From Choristoneura fumiferana (Eukaryota; Arthropoda; Insecta; Lepidoptera; Tortricidae), in the NCBI RefSeq assembly GCF_025370935.1, contig NC_133486.1, positions 8,720,821 through 8,784,820 of the forward strand: a stretch of 64,000 bases of DNA, read 5' to 3'. Below are positions 1 to 10,981 of the stretch, in pieces (within the stretch, counting starts at the first letter, position 1; each line of letters starts with the position of its first letter). The translations under genes and the position numbers were made by a program. Under the pieces are notes generated by a model that was not told the origin of the DNA, did no database searches, and was given only the letters and a program-made list of their open reading frames with translations.

Positions 1-618
1 CTGTTGAAATTACTCTATAATTATGAAAGCAACACCTGGACCTTCTCTCTTCATCAAAACAGCTTTTAAAATGTATACAAATTTTAATAAATAAAACGTG
101 CTTTATTCTCTACTTTTTACAAACAACTTTGGTAACTTAGGTACTATTTACTTATATTTTGTCATACCATGATTATGATGAAAAGCATACAAATATGAAT
201 ACAGGAATGAAACAAATAAATACCTACGTAGGTACTTATAGTTACTGCCTACTGTTTTAAAATAAAGTTTTGGTGAGTAGTTTACATGAAACGAATAAAA
301 TAAAACAACACATAGAAAAACTAAAAGAGCACAGTCGAAATTATTGCCTAAATAAAGCCACTTAGGTGGGTACTAAATTGTCTTATAATCATTAACCGCT
401 AATAATTCATAATGAGAATTCGAATGTCACTCATTTTACAAACGTAATTAGGCAAAGATACATTAAACAGGGCGCAAAACTATAAATGCTGATAAGGAAT
501 TATGTCATCTATTTATTTTATTTGGAGCATAATTTGTCATAATAATAGTGCCGTCGGCAAGACAATGCATGCAACGTCATACACCTAGATCTAATTGGAA
601 ATCATATCACGAGCTATG
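1..618. other. AT-rich flank downstream of the small secreted-peptide gene
   Basis: No coding potential or recognisable repeat is seen on either strand. The only interpretable signal is a pair of minus-strand polyadenylation hexamers at 512-522, listed separately. Confidence 0.5.
512..522 (-). terminator. Overlapping polyadenylation signals (AATAAA x2)
   Basis: Two overlapping AATAAA hexamers read on the minus strand (plus-strand TTTATT at 512-517 and 517-522). They lie about 100 nt downstream of the stop codon at 619-621 of the minus-strand secreted-peptide gene, a normal distance for an insect 3' UTR. AATAAA is common in AT-rich DNA, so the call rests on position. Confidence 0.4.
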
Positions 619-3600
619 TCATAAGTAAGTTGTTATGAGATAGCTATATTTCCCATAATCATCCGACACGTTCTGTTTCGAGGCATTTGTTGCACTCAAT
701 TCAACTATTTCCAACGCCTTCTCTTCTTGCGCACGCGCTGGTAGCAGCCGAAATGCCGCGACGCCGTTGGCCAGAATTGAGACGCAGAGCAGCAAAATTA
801 TCTGAAAAAAAAGAAAGAGATTTAAGTATTTCATCTTTTGTTTTATGACCGGATGGCCAAGCAATAGTTAGAGAACCTGACTGTAAGGCTTGAGGTCCCG
901 GGTTCGATCTCCGTCGGAGCAGATATTTGTATGAATTAAGCACTTAAAATATAAAGCCACCCTAAATTGTCAAACTTTCAATTTTAATTGTATTGTTTCA
1001 CTCCAAAGTCGACGCACAGTTAAAGACCAAATATTGCTTTATAAAATTATTAATAATAAAATTGACTCCCCATACCTTCTTAATAAGTTGAGTTATAGAG
1101 TACCTCGCCCCAATACTCGGCATGTTAATAATCTGTTTCATGTGCCCCTTATACGTCCTAAATATGTTAGAAATTCTTTTGTTAATAGAGTTTGCAAAAT
1201 GTATAATTCCATTATCCATAGTCTTTTAAAGTAATGTCACATTTTTAAATTATTACTTTACTTTATTAGTTATTACTTTATTCCTAAGGTTAGTAATATG
1301 TAATATTAACCTGTGGTAACTTTACTGGTTGGTGTATTAGCTAAGTTTTCATTTGTAATCAGCCATATTGTACCGTTTGTACCCAAATAAACATTAAAAC
1401 ATGAATAATACGAATATTTGTTCTCGGGTCTTGGACGTTTAATAAGTATGTATTTATATATATAAGTACCTACGAGTATGTTTATCCGTTGCCTAGCACC
1501 CATAGTATATTATATATTTATTTATTTATTTTTATTATATTCATATATTTTTATTAGAGTTGAGCAGATAAAGTTAAAACTGCACTCAATGGTCCACTCC
1601 ATTAATGTTCGAGAAGGGCAGTACGGTAGGAATGGCGACGGATTGTGAAGCTTGCCACCACCCCTGATGTGACCACGACCACTCTAACTACCAAGAGTGT
1701 GACGGGTGACACTCTTTCCCGGCCCGGATAATACCGACATGGAAATACCGACCCTGTTTTTCGTGTACACGCCCATAGAAGCTCCTGTCAGTTTCTATGG
1801 GCGTGTACACAAAAAACAGCCACCCAAGTGTGACGACGAAGAAGAAGATTTTTATTAGATTCCTGGTTAACTTTAAAATTAAGATAGAGATATGGCCTTT
1901 TCTATGTAAGGTACGTATTCTATTGATCCGAAAAATTTGTTGATCAAGTTTGACTTAATATTACTGTAAAGTATTTTTATTGGAAATTTTATTCATGATG
2001 AGTCACGGTCTAAGTAGCAAATTAGCAGTTGGTCTAAGTAGCAACTTATTTAAGTATCAAGTGGTCTAAATTTTTTTGACTCAAAGTCGATTCGCAGAGC
2101 TCCTATTCCGCATGGCTGAGCAACTCTAACCTAACCTACCTACCTATGTTTTTTCAAGTTTTTTACAAAAACAGGTTAGGACCAGTTACTTTTTAGACCA
2201 CTTGCTACTTGGACCAGTTGCTTCTTAGACCACTTGCTAAGCTACTTTGCTGCCACACTTTGAAAGGCGACTACTTAATTGATAATTGTATGGAAAAAAA
2301 TGTTCGACTGTCGTCACGTCGCTTGACGACAGACTTTGACCTACAAATGTCACTTGCGATTAAACCAAAATAAATGCAGTACTGGGTATTTAATTTACTT
2401 TACGAGACACGTTTTTGGCAACTTTCTCTTCCCGTTTTAACTAGGCTTCTTCAGTAATTAACGCTTTAAACAAGGATAGAAAATATACGGGTAGTCTCCA
2501 AATTCTTTTGAAACACTTCATGGTTCAATAGGTTATTTTGACTGAACGCAACAGTAAAGGTTTTTCATCGGTTTTTTTATATGAAAGGGGGAAATCGAGC
2601 AGGTGGGTCACCTGATGGAAGGCCTGCCTGCCGCCCACGGACATCTATAACACAAGCTGAGTAACGGATGCGCTGCCAGCCCTTTGAAAAAGGGTTGTCA
2701 CACCTTTGATGCGGTACACTTTGAACATCAATCAATTTATGGAACACAAACGTACTATGGAACATATGGAACAAAAAACTTAAAAAAAATTAGGAATGTT
2801 CAGTCAAAATTTGGGATATTTATTTTATGTCAGCGAAATAGTATACACTCCAAATTACAATTACATTGCGCGCCCTGTCTGTAATAGGACCTTTAAGACT
2901 AAGTTTGGCTTATATATCCGGGCACATAATAAACAAGCCTAAAGGTTCGCCTTTGTCGTACACGACATGGAGGACATCACCATCATCATCATCATACTCC
3001 ATATTGGTATCGTCGAATAAATTCTTTGTAGTGACTTGTAAGGAGAGAATTTTAAAACTACACAATGCCTGTTATCGAATAGAAAAACATTTTTTAAGCT
3101 ACCTTTACAAATAACAAAGTTATAAAGGTTTGAAATTCCAGATTAGACAGAGAAAGACATACTGGTATGTGACGTCACACGCCAGTACCGCCATACTTGC
3201 TGCATAGAGAAAAGCGTTTGAGAAAGAGACAGGTATATAGATTTTTCAAAAAATCACTATAAATCCAATTTTCAACCGATTTAAATTTTCTCTTCGCTAA
3301 ACACTATCTGTTTATCTATATTTTCATAATAATATTAAGATATGGCAAAATCAGGAGTTGTCAAATACCGTATTCGTACCTAAAAGAGGAACATGAGGTA
3401 TGTAGGCTCTCCCTAATTGGTTGATGAATGCTTGCCGCTCGGCATGCCGTCAAGGTGAGACAACTCTACGCGCTAAATATTATTGTCAACATAACATAGA
3501 ATTCTATATTCTAACAGTATCTGCAAACGAAGCGAACTGAAACAGAATAATACAGTAAATAGTCACGTACATTAAGTAATATTTAGGTTAATTAGGTTTA

Positions 3601-6600
3601 GGTCAATTCTACACATACTCGTATAATTGTTTTTATTCACCGTTTGGTATGAGATTTTATTGCACTTTTATGTTTAATTTTTCTTATATAACACTCTTTC
3701 AGAATCATAAGCTAGCAGACACAGAAGATGCGATAGTTAGCCGGTAACTTTATTATCGATCTCTGAGTGGCAATGAACCAGGTTTCCTTAAGTGCTTCGG
3801 TAGTACCTAGATCAGATAAAAGATAAAATAGTATCATAAGATGGCTCTTAACAGTTTTTATTACAGATTGAGGTCAAGTCTCTTAATCTTTGTTACACGG
3901 AAAATTTTCAAGATGAAAATTATTGAGAAACTGGAATTGGGCACTTAGTTGAGCCCTGTCAAAGTAGAAAGAAGCTGCATAAGGCTGCGTTTGCACCAAG
4001 CAAAGTTGTGGGATGATGTGTTGCGAGAAATGTGTTTTTAAAAGCTTTTATTTAACTTGCAATGTATGTTTAATGTATGTAGTTATCTTTTGTGCGGGTC
4101 CAATCTTGCAAGTTGAATTTGACCCACTTCCAGTAGTCAGATTAACTTGAAATTTGGCATACTTATGTAAATCTGATAACAATACAATAATCTGTCAGTG
4201 ACATCCTGGTGGTCCGGCCAGGATCGTCTCTGCAGGACGGAACTTCTCAAAGGTAAATGGGATCGACTCGAAATTTGGTACGGAATGTAGTATGACAATG
4301 CAAGTACAGCCACAAAATATACAGTCAGCAAAAAAAGCTTCAATTAAAAATGAAATTTTTAACAAAAAACTTTTCATGAACCAATAAAAACGCTTCATAT
4401 GCCTACCCTCGCGCATCACAGTTCTGGTGGAAACAGCTGAACGGAGCGAGGAAAGGTAAATGAAGTGTTCCCATTGGTTCATGAAAAACACTATCCTCAC
4501 AACACATCCCCGCACATCTCTGGTCCAAACGCAGCCTAATAAGCCTTTTTGCTTAAGCCTTGGGCCTGTCTTTAATTTTTCAAATTATGCGTTTGTTAGC
4601 AGTGAGCAACAACTACTGATTTATGCTGTCATTGACCTCTTTGACCCTTAAAGCGTCATGGGGCATCTCTATTGTTGCTATGACGTTCATGAACTGTGTA
4701 ACTTAAAACTTATAATTATTCAGCTGATTTTTCTTTTTATTGTGACAACTTTAAAAGTTCGTTTACCCCAAAAGGAAGGAATGGAACAATTATATGATCA
4801 CTTTGTTGTCCGTCTGTCTGTCTGCCGTTGGTGCGTGAGTGCAACTCGCACTTGACTGGTACTTTTGTTGGCCGGTTCCGTAGCATTATCTATTACAACA
4901 TCGGCAAAAAAAAACATGTTTGTTGTATGGGAGCCCCCTTAAATATTTATTTCATTTCAATTTTTTTTTAAATGCATATACAACTGAATATCCTGTGAAT
5001 ATTTCGACCGTCTTCAATGTTGCCATTAATCGAGCAAAAAACGGCAACAAAATCACGTTTGTTGGATGGGATCCCCACCTAAATATTCATTTTATTCTGT
5101 TTTTACTATTTGTTGTTATAGCGGCAACAAAAATACATCATCTGTGAAAATTTCAACTGTCTAGCTATCACGGTTCATGAGACACCTGGTGCCAGACAGA
5201 CGGACAGTGGAGTGTTAGTAATAGGGCCCCGTTTTACCTTTTGGGTACGGAACCCTAAAACTCCCTGTATCAGAATCTTTCGGTCATAATCATAATCACA
5301 GCAGTGTCCACAAAAAGGAGACGGTTATGACAAATAGCTCGCAAACGAGCATACGGGTCACCCGGTGGTAAATGATCACCACCGCCGATGGACACCAACA
5401 GCATTAGGACTGTGGACTGTGGGTGCGTTGCTCGCCTAAATGGGGCTAAAGGGTATTCGCCGGTTTCTGTTGGAGTGTGGTACTAACCCGGTCGAGCCAC
5501 AATTGTTCTCTGACTCTCTGTGATTCTCAATGGCGTCACTAGGTATACCATCTGATGCTATGGTGTCATTGGGAGAACCTTCCTCAGTATAAAGAAGTAA
5601 GTTGTTGCTGGTGGCAGTTAATATCCAACTTCGGGGATGTAAATAGAAGCAGATCTACTCCGGCCTCACATGGGCTTGACAATTGGCGTATTAATTGGGA
5701 ATAATTATATAAATTGCCTCTTGTTAACACGTTGCATATGACACGGATCCTCAAACTATACAGCGTGTTGTTTTTGATACCTACTCCCTCCGCGTAGAAT
5801 ACGTTTATCGCTATCCTGCGGGAACTATTTATGCAATTTTCCGGGATAAAAAGTATCCTATGTCGTTCCCCGTGACGCGATCGCTTCAGCGGTTTAGACG
5901 TGATTGAGTAACAAACATCCAAACATCTTCACAAACTTTCATATTTATAAAATAAATAGGATAAGATTCAATTTCTGATAATTACTTAATAATTTCATGT
6001 GGGTCTTACGAGAATAGGTAAATTAGCGCGACAAAAACTTTCTCTTAGAGCTATGATCGGTATGATTATAGACTTTTTTCTCACTTAATATTGTACTATA
6101 CGCCTTGCCTGGTACAGTCACCACCAGCGCCAATATCTGACACAACAAAAGCGTGCATAAATATGAGTCGCTTAAATTCAAACTCGAGTAAATCCAATTC
6201 ACACATTTTCAAGATTGTGTTATTAAATAAAAGGGTAAAAAACTAGTTTTGTTACAATTTTATCGGTTAGGTATAATTCCCTGCGGTTTTTGAGTAAAAT
6301 ACAGTTAAAATCATAATATTTTATCAAAATCAGATAAATCCATCTGACAGTTTTTTCAATTGTATGTGTCCATTCAAGCCAATCAGCGAAAAAATCTCGT
6401 TTTTTTTTTAAAATTGACAGTTTTTTACAAATTTAGAATCCAGAATCCAGGTCTGTTAAATCAAAATTATACAAATCCACACTGAGTTTTTTCAAAGATA
6501 AATTGCAATCAACATTTTATTTTTTGTAAAGAATTTGATCGGAGTATAAGATAAAAGCAACACGGCCACTTTTTGTTTTGATTTTGTATGGGACCTGTAA

Positions 6601-9600
6601 TCTAGTACTAATCGTTGATCGGAGTAAAGAAGGATGGTTTTAATGCCGAATTTGCCAAACAGGATCGCTTTCTTATTACTTTAGCCATAATAAAAAATGC
6701 CTTTCAAATCACAGAAGTAAATCACTTTTTTTTCAATAGTCTCCCAAATGGTTAGAGTGGCCTTATCTGAGTTTGAGGTTAAGCCACTCATATCTGCAGG
6801 GCTACTACGAAACTCGAAACTCAAAGTTCGTATCGTACCGTCCCTCTCGCTCTCGTATTAAATAGTATAAGTGTCAGAGGGACCGCACGACACGAACTTC
6901 GAGTTTCGAGTTTCGTAGTAGCCCTGCTGATATAGGTAGAGGTCATTCACGATGACGCTTGCCGTGGTATTACAATGTCATTAATGTCTAATTTAAAATC
7001 AAGCGTTTTCGTGGATGACACTAGGTATACGACTCTATTTCTAGGGCCGGTAAGATGTCTCAGATATTTTAGCACACTCCCCTGTGGCAGATATTAATGC
7101 AGTTGACTACACCTTGCAAAAATATATAAAATTTACTGCGAAAAGGTCACAAAAAGTAGTATTGTTATCATCATCATCCCAGACCATTCGCGTCCCACTG
7201 CCAGCAAACCCTGGGCCCAGGCTTTCCTCTCAGTATTGTTATTATTACTTAGTATTTGTTCGAATTAACTGAATCATTTGATGACTCAATTATTGAATCA
7301 CGCGTTACTAATTATGCGAAGGTCCATATCAATAACCTATAAACAATTACTTTGCTCACACGCGAATGTACAATAGGTACATCAAATGCAACAAATGTGT
7401 GTTCCTGCAATTCTTCCATAACACACTTGAACACATATTTTGGAAGAAAAGAAAGAAAAAACAGTTAGTGAGACGGTACTTGCTCATGTTGTTGCATAGA
7501 TGTAAGGTCGCGGATGAGCAAAGTAATTTATTTATTGAATCAGGCCTCGCATTGCGGAGTCGATATCAATGAACCTTATAACCTACCTTACTACCTGGAA
7601 TAACACATCTATGGGCCACTTTTTATCCCGATAATCACACGGGATAGGGATAAAATCTCTAAATAACAACCACTGAGCTTAGAGTCATGAAATTTAGTAT
7701 GTAGGTAGCTGGACAACTGGAATAAAACATAGCCTATTTTTTATTTTGATATTCCCACGGGATAGGGGAAAATCTCGAAACAACAACCGCTGGGCTTTAA
7801 TGTAACGTCAATGAAAACAACGATTTAATTTTCGGGAATTCCCACGAAAATTTTTCAAAAATCCCGGAAGTCCAATTCAGCTGCTGGACCAATGATTTAC
7901 GTGTGCGAAACCGCGGGTATAAACACTAGTATGTATTATAAACGCGAAAGTTTGTATCAATGGATGGATGTTTGTTACTGTTTCGCGCAAAAACTACTGA
8001 ACGGATTTGCATGAAATTTGGCATGCAGGTACATACTATATACCCTGGATTTGTTATAGGCTACTATTTTTCCCCAAATAATGTATGGTTCGTGTGGGAT
8101 CGAAAAGTTTTAGGGGCTGTTTCACCATCCATTGATTAGTGTTAACTGGCGGTTAGGTGTGATGCCGTCTCTATTTGTTTTGTTCGAATAGACGGAGACG
8201 GCATCACATTTAACCGTCGGTTAACGCTGATCAATGGATAGTGAAACAGCCCCTTAAACTACATCTACCTACTAATTCAATGGGATCGAAGCCGCGGGCA
8301 AAAGCTAGTCGTTTCTAGTTCATTAATAAATAATTGTTTATACGAGTACCTAGTTCATTTGGACTGCTACTTGTCGCGGTTTAGTAAGAATTAGTCACTA
8401 TTTAAATAGCTACCTACTTAATTTTCGTAGTTAATCTTCGTTTGGTACGAAGGTATTACGCAAGAAAAGAACGGGTTACGTGAATGTCAGTATGTTCGCT
8501 GTGAAACAGTTAAGTTTTCAATAACCGTTAGTATGACGTAGATGTTAAGAATTCTATGTGACAGTCATTTTCTATTTGTTCTAAAAAATATCTGACATCT
8601 GTTAAGTGTGTTAAACTCTTCACCTTTAAAATTGAACTGAAATAATTCGAAATTTTCTCATTTGAAAATTCAACCGGATTGTGTTTTATTTAAAGTTTAT
8701 TTTGGAACTGTGTATATTTCGAATTGTTTCAGTTTATTTTTAACGGTGCGTCTTGTTTGATGATTTGGGCCGGCTGACAGTTATATATAATGTATCAAAA
8801 AATGAACACTGAATATTTCATCCACTGAAGCGAGTCTAAGTTAAGTGAGCTTAGTTGTTAAGAATTTTCAAAGGAAATATTCATACAGGATGACGTCACC
8901 TCTTCGATGCGTTAAACTTTGAACATCGGTTTATCAACCATAATTTAAAAAAAATGGAACCGACTTCAAAAACCTTGAAAATAATTTTGTACTTGTTTGA
9001 AGTCGGTGCCTTAACACGAGCCAGCACGAGTGGAACTATTGTCGTCTACCTCACCTATATACATATATGTATATTGGGCTTTAATCACTCCTGCTGGCTC
9101 GTGCTGAGGCACCGACTTCAAACTAGTACAAAATTATTTTCATGGTTTTTGAAGTCAGTCCCATTTTTTGTTGAAATTTTTTTTTTCATAGTTTTTAGTG
9201 GTTGGTAGCCAAAGTGCATCTCACAGCGATTCAATTAAGCTCAAACACAGCATAGTTATTTCATTTTATAACAGAGTACCGGTACCTACGGTCTTCTTTA
9301 TTAGGGTCCAGTTCACCAAATGATACTTTCTGAATGTAAATACTTGACTTGATGTTAAAAATGCCAAAATCGCTATAGGTGTGCTTTAAAAATTCGAGGG
9401 TTGCCCTCGATTTCACTAAGATCACATAATCAGATCCTGATTTGGTGTCAATTAGACCACCTCGGAAGTATGTCCTTTAGAACTAAAAAATATTTTTGAA
9501 ATTCTACCCACAATTGGCGGAGTTATCGCGTAAAAAACATACAAAAAAAGCATACACTCGAATTAAGAACCTTCTCCTTTTTTTAAGTCGGTTAAAAAAC

Positions 9601-10894
9601 ATCGGATAGGAGACATGGTTAGATCATTTCCCCAAAATCGTCTTTTCCTAGCAGCCAAATTTGCAGTCGCTCATTTTCCTATTCTTGTTTTACACCAGAC
9701 GTATTTTATTCCTTACATGATTTTTCCATTCGCAGATTTTCCTAAAAGCTTTTTTCCCAATATCCTTTTTTTAGTGAAGCTTATTTTAACAGTCGCGTTT
9801 TTTCCCAATTTTAACCAACACAGAAACAGTGTCGACGGAGCTCTTACTTTTGTGTAGTTCGGCCCGATGCAAACTTAACATTATGTAACCTAAACCTACC
9901 TATGTTTATTGTGTCGATTAAAATTGGGAAAAAACGCGATTGTTAAAATAAGCTACGGTAAAAAATCATATTGGAAAAAAAGCAATTAGGAAAATCTGCG
10001 AATGGAAAAATCATGTAAGTAATAAATAGGTACGTCTCGTGTAAATCAAGAATAGGAAAATGTGCAACTGGAAATTTAGCTACTAGGAAAAGACGATTTT
10101 GGGGAAATGATCTAACCAGTCAAACAACTTGCTACATCGCAGGAAGAAAGCGTTCGTCCCTTTCGCACACGCCTGGTTAGAAAGAGATATTTGTCCGCGA
10201 TAAAACCTGTGTACCTAATGACTTGCATAGTTTAGCTGATGGTCAGATTTAACGATAGGGTTCATACATAACTTATTATGTTTTACATCTTTTTTTATTT
10301 AGTCTTTGTATGGGAATATAAATCGTGCCACGTTCTCCAGACTTTTATAGCACGTGTTACTGTTATTATAAGTTTGGCTCGTCTTCATCTTCAAAGAAAT
10401 CTATATTTAGAAATCTAAAAGCATGGCAATTCAAGACAAAGCTAGTTAGGAATCTTGATTTAGACGTCTTAGATTCGTAGATCATTCTGGATACCTATGT
10501 TGTAGAATTAAAAAATAATCTTAACTATATTATTATTATTTTAACCAACCACGCTCTATAAAATCGCCGAGGAAACAGATTTGTTTCTCTGTGTTCTGGG
10601 TGAATTCACAAGGGTAGCAATTATTTGTTAAGTGTTATAAGACCAATTAAATAATCTATTAAAATATTTATGTTAGAACTTCTCTGTCGCATTAGGTTAA
10701 GCCTGTAATTATAGACAAGTGTGTAAATAAAATAAATATTTATTATCTTTAACATAATCATAATCACAGATCCATTCAACATTTATCAAAGTTTTATTTA
10801 TTTATGGACGCGTAAATAACCAATAACACCAAAAATAACATAAACCACAGCTAAAATTAAAACAACACGTTTGACTCACCGTTGTCCGCTCCAT
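619..10894 (-). CDS. Putative 65-aa secreted peptide, two exons with a ~10 kb intron
   Basis: I do not recognise this product. Exon 2 (801 down to 619) opens after a very strong acceptor: a long pyrimidine run ending CAG, read on the minus strand. It encodes IILLLCVSILANGVA followed by about 45 mostly polar residues and a stop. The hydrophobic start lacks a Met, as expected if the signal peptide is split by an intron. A matching first exon lies at 10894-10880: ATG GAG CGG ACA ACG (MERTT) followed by donor GTGAGT, also phase 0. The joined product has a classic signal peptide (MERTT, a ~15-residue hydrophobic core, cleavage near GVA/AF) and a ~44-residue mature part with two N-glycosylation sequons (NAS, NVS), no cysteine and a Tyr-rich end. 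A TATA box lies upstream and polyA signals downstream. The two exons are joined by inference; another first exon could exist within the intron. Confidence 0.5.
843..940 (+). mobile_element. tRNA-derived SINE fragment
   Basis: The segment has a tRNA-like head with a good RNA polymerase III B box (GGTTCGATCTCC at about 901-912) and an A-box-like stretch (TGGCCAAGCAATAGTTAGAG). It then runs into the tail typical of a moth SINE (GCAGATATTTGTATGAA). It lies in the intron, about 40 bp from the acceptor of the secreted-peptide exon 2. A second copy in the other orientation is at 63700-63795. Confidence 0.65.
998..1234 (+). pseudogene. C-terminal remnant of a non-LTR reverse transcriptase
   Basis: A reading frame from before 1001 to a stop at 1232-1234 encodes SLQSRRTVKDQILLYKII and later a PRPNTRHVNNLFHVPL segment. 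This is the pattern at the end of jockey/CR1-type LINE reverse transcriptases (an L-x-x-RR-x-x-D helix, then a Pro/Arg-rich segment with FHVP). Only about 78 codons survive, with no catalytic domain, so it is a 5'-truncated dead copy. It is intronic relative to the minus-strand gene. Confidence 0.6.
1241..1753. other. Intronic AT-rich DNA
   Basis: No gene seen. The likely 3' UTR of the LINE remnant is followed by A/T-rich sequence. The part from about 1560 looks like the left portion of the element that carries the hairpin at 1754-1819. Confidence 0.4.
1754..1819. repeat. Near-perfect 27-bp inverted repeat (hairpin)
   Basis: The arms 1754-1780 and 1793-1819 match with one mismatch (core GTGTACACGCCCATAGAA) around a 12-base loop. 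The stem would be very stable as RNA or cruciform DNA. It is most likely the core of a foldback MITE; a microRNA-like hairpin is an unproven alternative. Confidence 0.7.
2008..2247. mobile_element. Foldback MITE with internally repeated arms
   Basis: The left arm carries two copies of GGTCTAAGTAGCAA (2008 and about 2031) and a third related GGTCTAAA. The right arm (about 2180-2247) carries the inverted form (TTAGACCACTTGCTA twice). The arms pair imperfectly over about 65 bp around a roughly 100-bp middle. Confidence 0.6.
2575..2705. repeat. Dispersed moth repeat, diverged copy
   Basis: It contains CGAGCAGGTGGGTCACCTGA and GCCGCCCACGGACA, diverged from the better preserved copies at 28841-29026, 31493-31765 and 57822-57960. 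No coding capacity. Confidence 0.5.
2706..4755. other. Intronic stretch without recognised genes
   Basis: Small open frames here lack family features. A GAGAAAGAGACAGG-type block near 3140-3250 resembles generic moth repeat DNA. The words CTTTGATGCG and CTTTGAACATC near 2706-2731 recur near 8900-8926, hinting at a short dispersed repeat. Confidence 0.35.
4756..5265. repeat. Rearranged copies of the GGTTCCGTA / GGAACCCTA moth repeat
   Basis: It contains TGTCCGTCTGTCTGTCTG, ACTCGCACTTG, GGTTCCGTAG and, at the right end, GGGTACGGAACCCTAAAA. Two blocks each contain a ...TTTGTTG(T/G)ATGGGA... segment (about 4917 and 5059), suggesting two partial copies in tandem. Related copies are at 14828-15398, 24862-25115, 25450-25503 and 33001-33440. 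The class of this family is not certain. Confidence 0.55.
5325..5500. repeat. Diverged dispersed repeat
   Basis: It shares CGAGCATACGGGTCACC and GATCACCACCGCC with the repeat family at 28841-29026. Heavily diverged, no coding capacity. Confidence 0.45.
5785..5925 (-). mobile_element. Helitron-like fragment
   Basis: It carries the CTCCGCGTAGAATACG and CAATTTTCCGGGATAAAA blocks also found at 17965, 19588, 28291, 46175 and 57687. In Lepidoptera these blocks belong to short non-autonomous elements usually classed as Helitron-like. Assignment is by memory of the pattern. Confidence 0.45.
6113..7112. mobile_element. MITE apparently split by inserted DNA
   Basis: 6113-6176 matches the first half, and 7025-7112 the second half, of the intact MITE at 47529-47666 (shared words AATATCTGACAC, GCGTGCATAAATAT, then ACGACTCTATTTCTAGGGCC and GTGGCAGAT). 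In the intact copy the halves are contiguous. Here about 850 bp, including the MITE at 6797-6926, lies between them. Two independent fragments remain possible. Confidence 0.5.
6797..6926. mobile_element. GGGCTACTACGAA-type MITE
   Basis: Terminal inverted repeats of about 25 bp start CAGGGCTACTACGAAACTCG and end with the complement, around a short core containing the CCGTCCCTCTCGCTCTCGTA motif. Other copies are at 12761-12884, 16481-16608 and 19000-19108; a core-like scrap sits at about 30286-30336. Confidence 0.75.
7930..8309 (+). mobile_element. Helitron-like element carrying a nested MITE
   Basis: It begins TATTATAAACGCGAAAGTTT, continues with ATGGATGTTTGTTAC and the GAACGGATTTGCATGAAATT block, and ends GCCGCGGGCAAAAGCTAGT. 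The CTAG(T) 3' end is typical of Helitrons. It is interrupted by the MITE at 8113-8253. Confidence 0.55.
8113..8253. mobile_element. Harbinger-like MITE with TTA target duplication
   Basis: This 141-bp element is almost entirely an inverted repeat (arms ~60 bp, starting GGGGCTGTTTCAC). It is flanked by TTA at 8110-8112 and 8254-8256, the 3-bp duplication typical of PIF/Harbinger elements. It sits inside the Helitron-like element, so it is the younger insertion. Confidence 0.75.
8959..9159. mobile_element. Foldback MITE with ACCGACTTCAAA ends
   Basis: The left arm (ACCGACTTCAAAAACCTTG, then GAAGTCGGTGCC and ACGAGCCAGCA) is mirrored by the right arm (TGCTGGCTCGTGCTGAGGC, then ACCGACTTCAAA and a GGTTTTTGAAGTCAGT end). 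The arms are about 70 bp. The ACCGACTTCAAA word is also the end of the repeat at 55724-56015. Confidence 0.7.
9300..9598 (-). repeat. ~290-bp dispersed repeat (copy 1 of 3)
   Basis: It shares CACCAAATGATACTTTCTGA, GCCAAAATCGC and the terminal CTCCTTTTTTTAAGTCGGTT block with copies at 25150-25440 (same orientation) and 55724-56015 (opposite). No coding capacity; a non-autonomous transposon is likely. Confidence 0.65.
9617..10117. mobile_element. 501-bp foldback element with ~200-bp arms
   Basis: The arms begin GGTTAGATCATTTCCCCAAA at 9617 and end with the exact complement at 10117. The match continues with roughly 90% identity for about 200 bp, to a TTTTCCCAATTTTAA block, leaving a central spacer of under 100 bp. 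The open frame at 9615-9857 is only the left arm read through and is not a gene. No transposase and no clear target duplication seen. Confidence 0.8.
10118..10879. other. 5' part of the long intron
   Basis: No recognisable gene or repeat, apart from AT-rich sequence up to the donor site at 10878-10879. Confidence 0.35.
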
Positions 10895-10975
10895 TACGAG
10901 GCACTAATAGCAAATGATTATCACTATTCACTGTTCAAAGATAAACACGGGCCTGTTTATTGTTTACATGTCTTG

Positions 10976-10981
10976 TTTATA
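10976..10981 (-). promoter_or_regulatory. TATA box of the secreted-peptide gene
   Basis: TATAAA on the minus strand, 82 nt upstream of the proposed ATG at 10894-10892. A start site about 30 nt downstream would give a 5' UTR of roughly 50-55 nt. The region immediately upstream (about 10995-11100) is richer in GC and CpG than its surroundings. No initiator consensus is obvious at the expected distance. Confidence 0.35.

Noticed and set aside
9615..9857. 80-residue Phe-rich open frame
   Set aside because: It is the left arm of the 501-bp foldback element.
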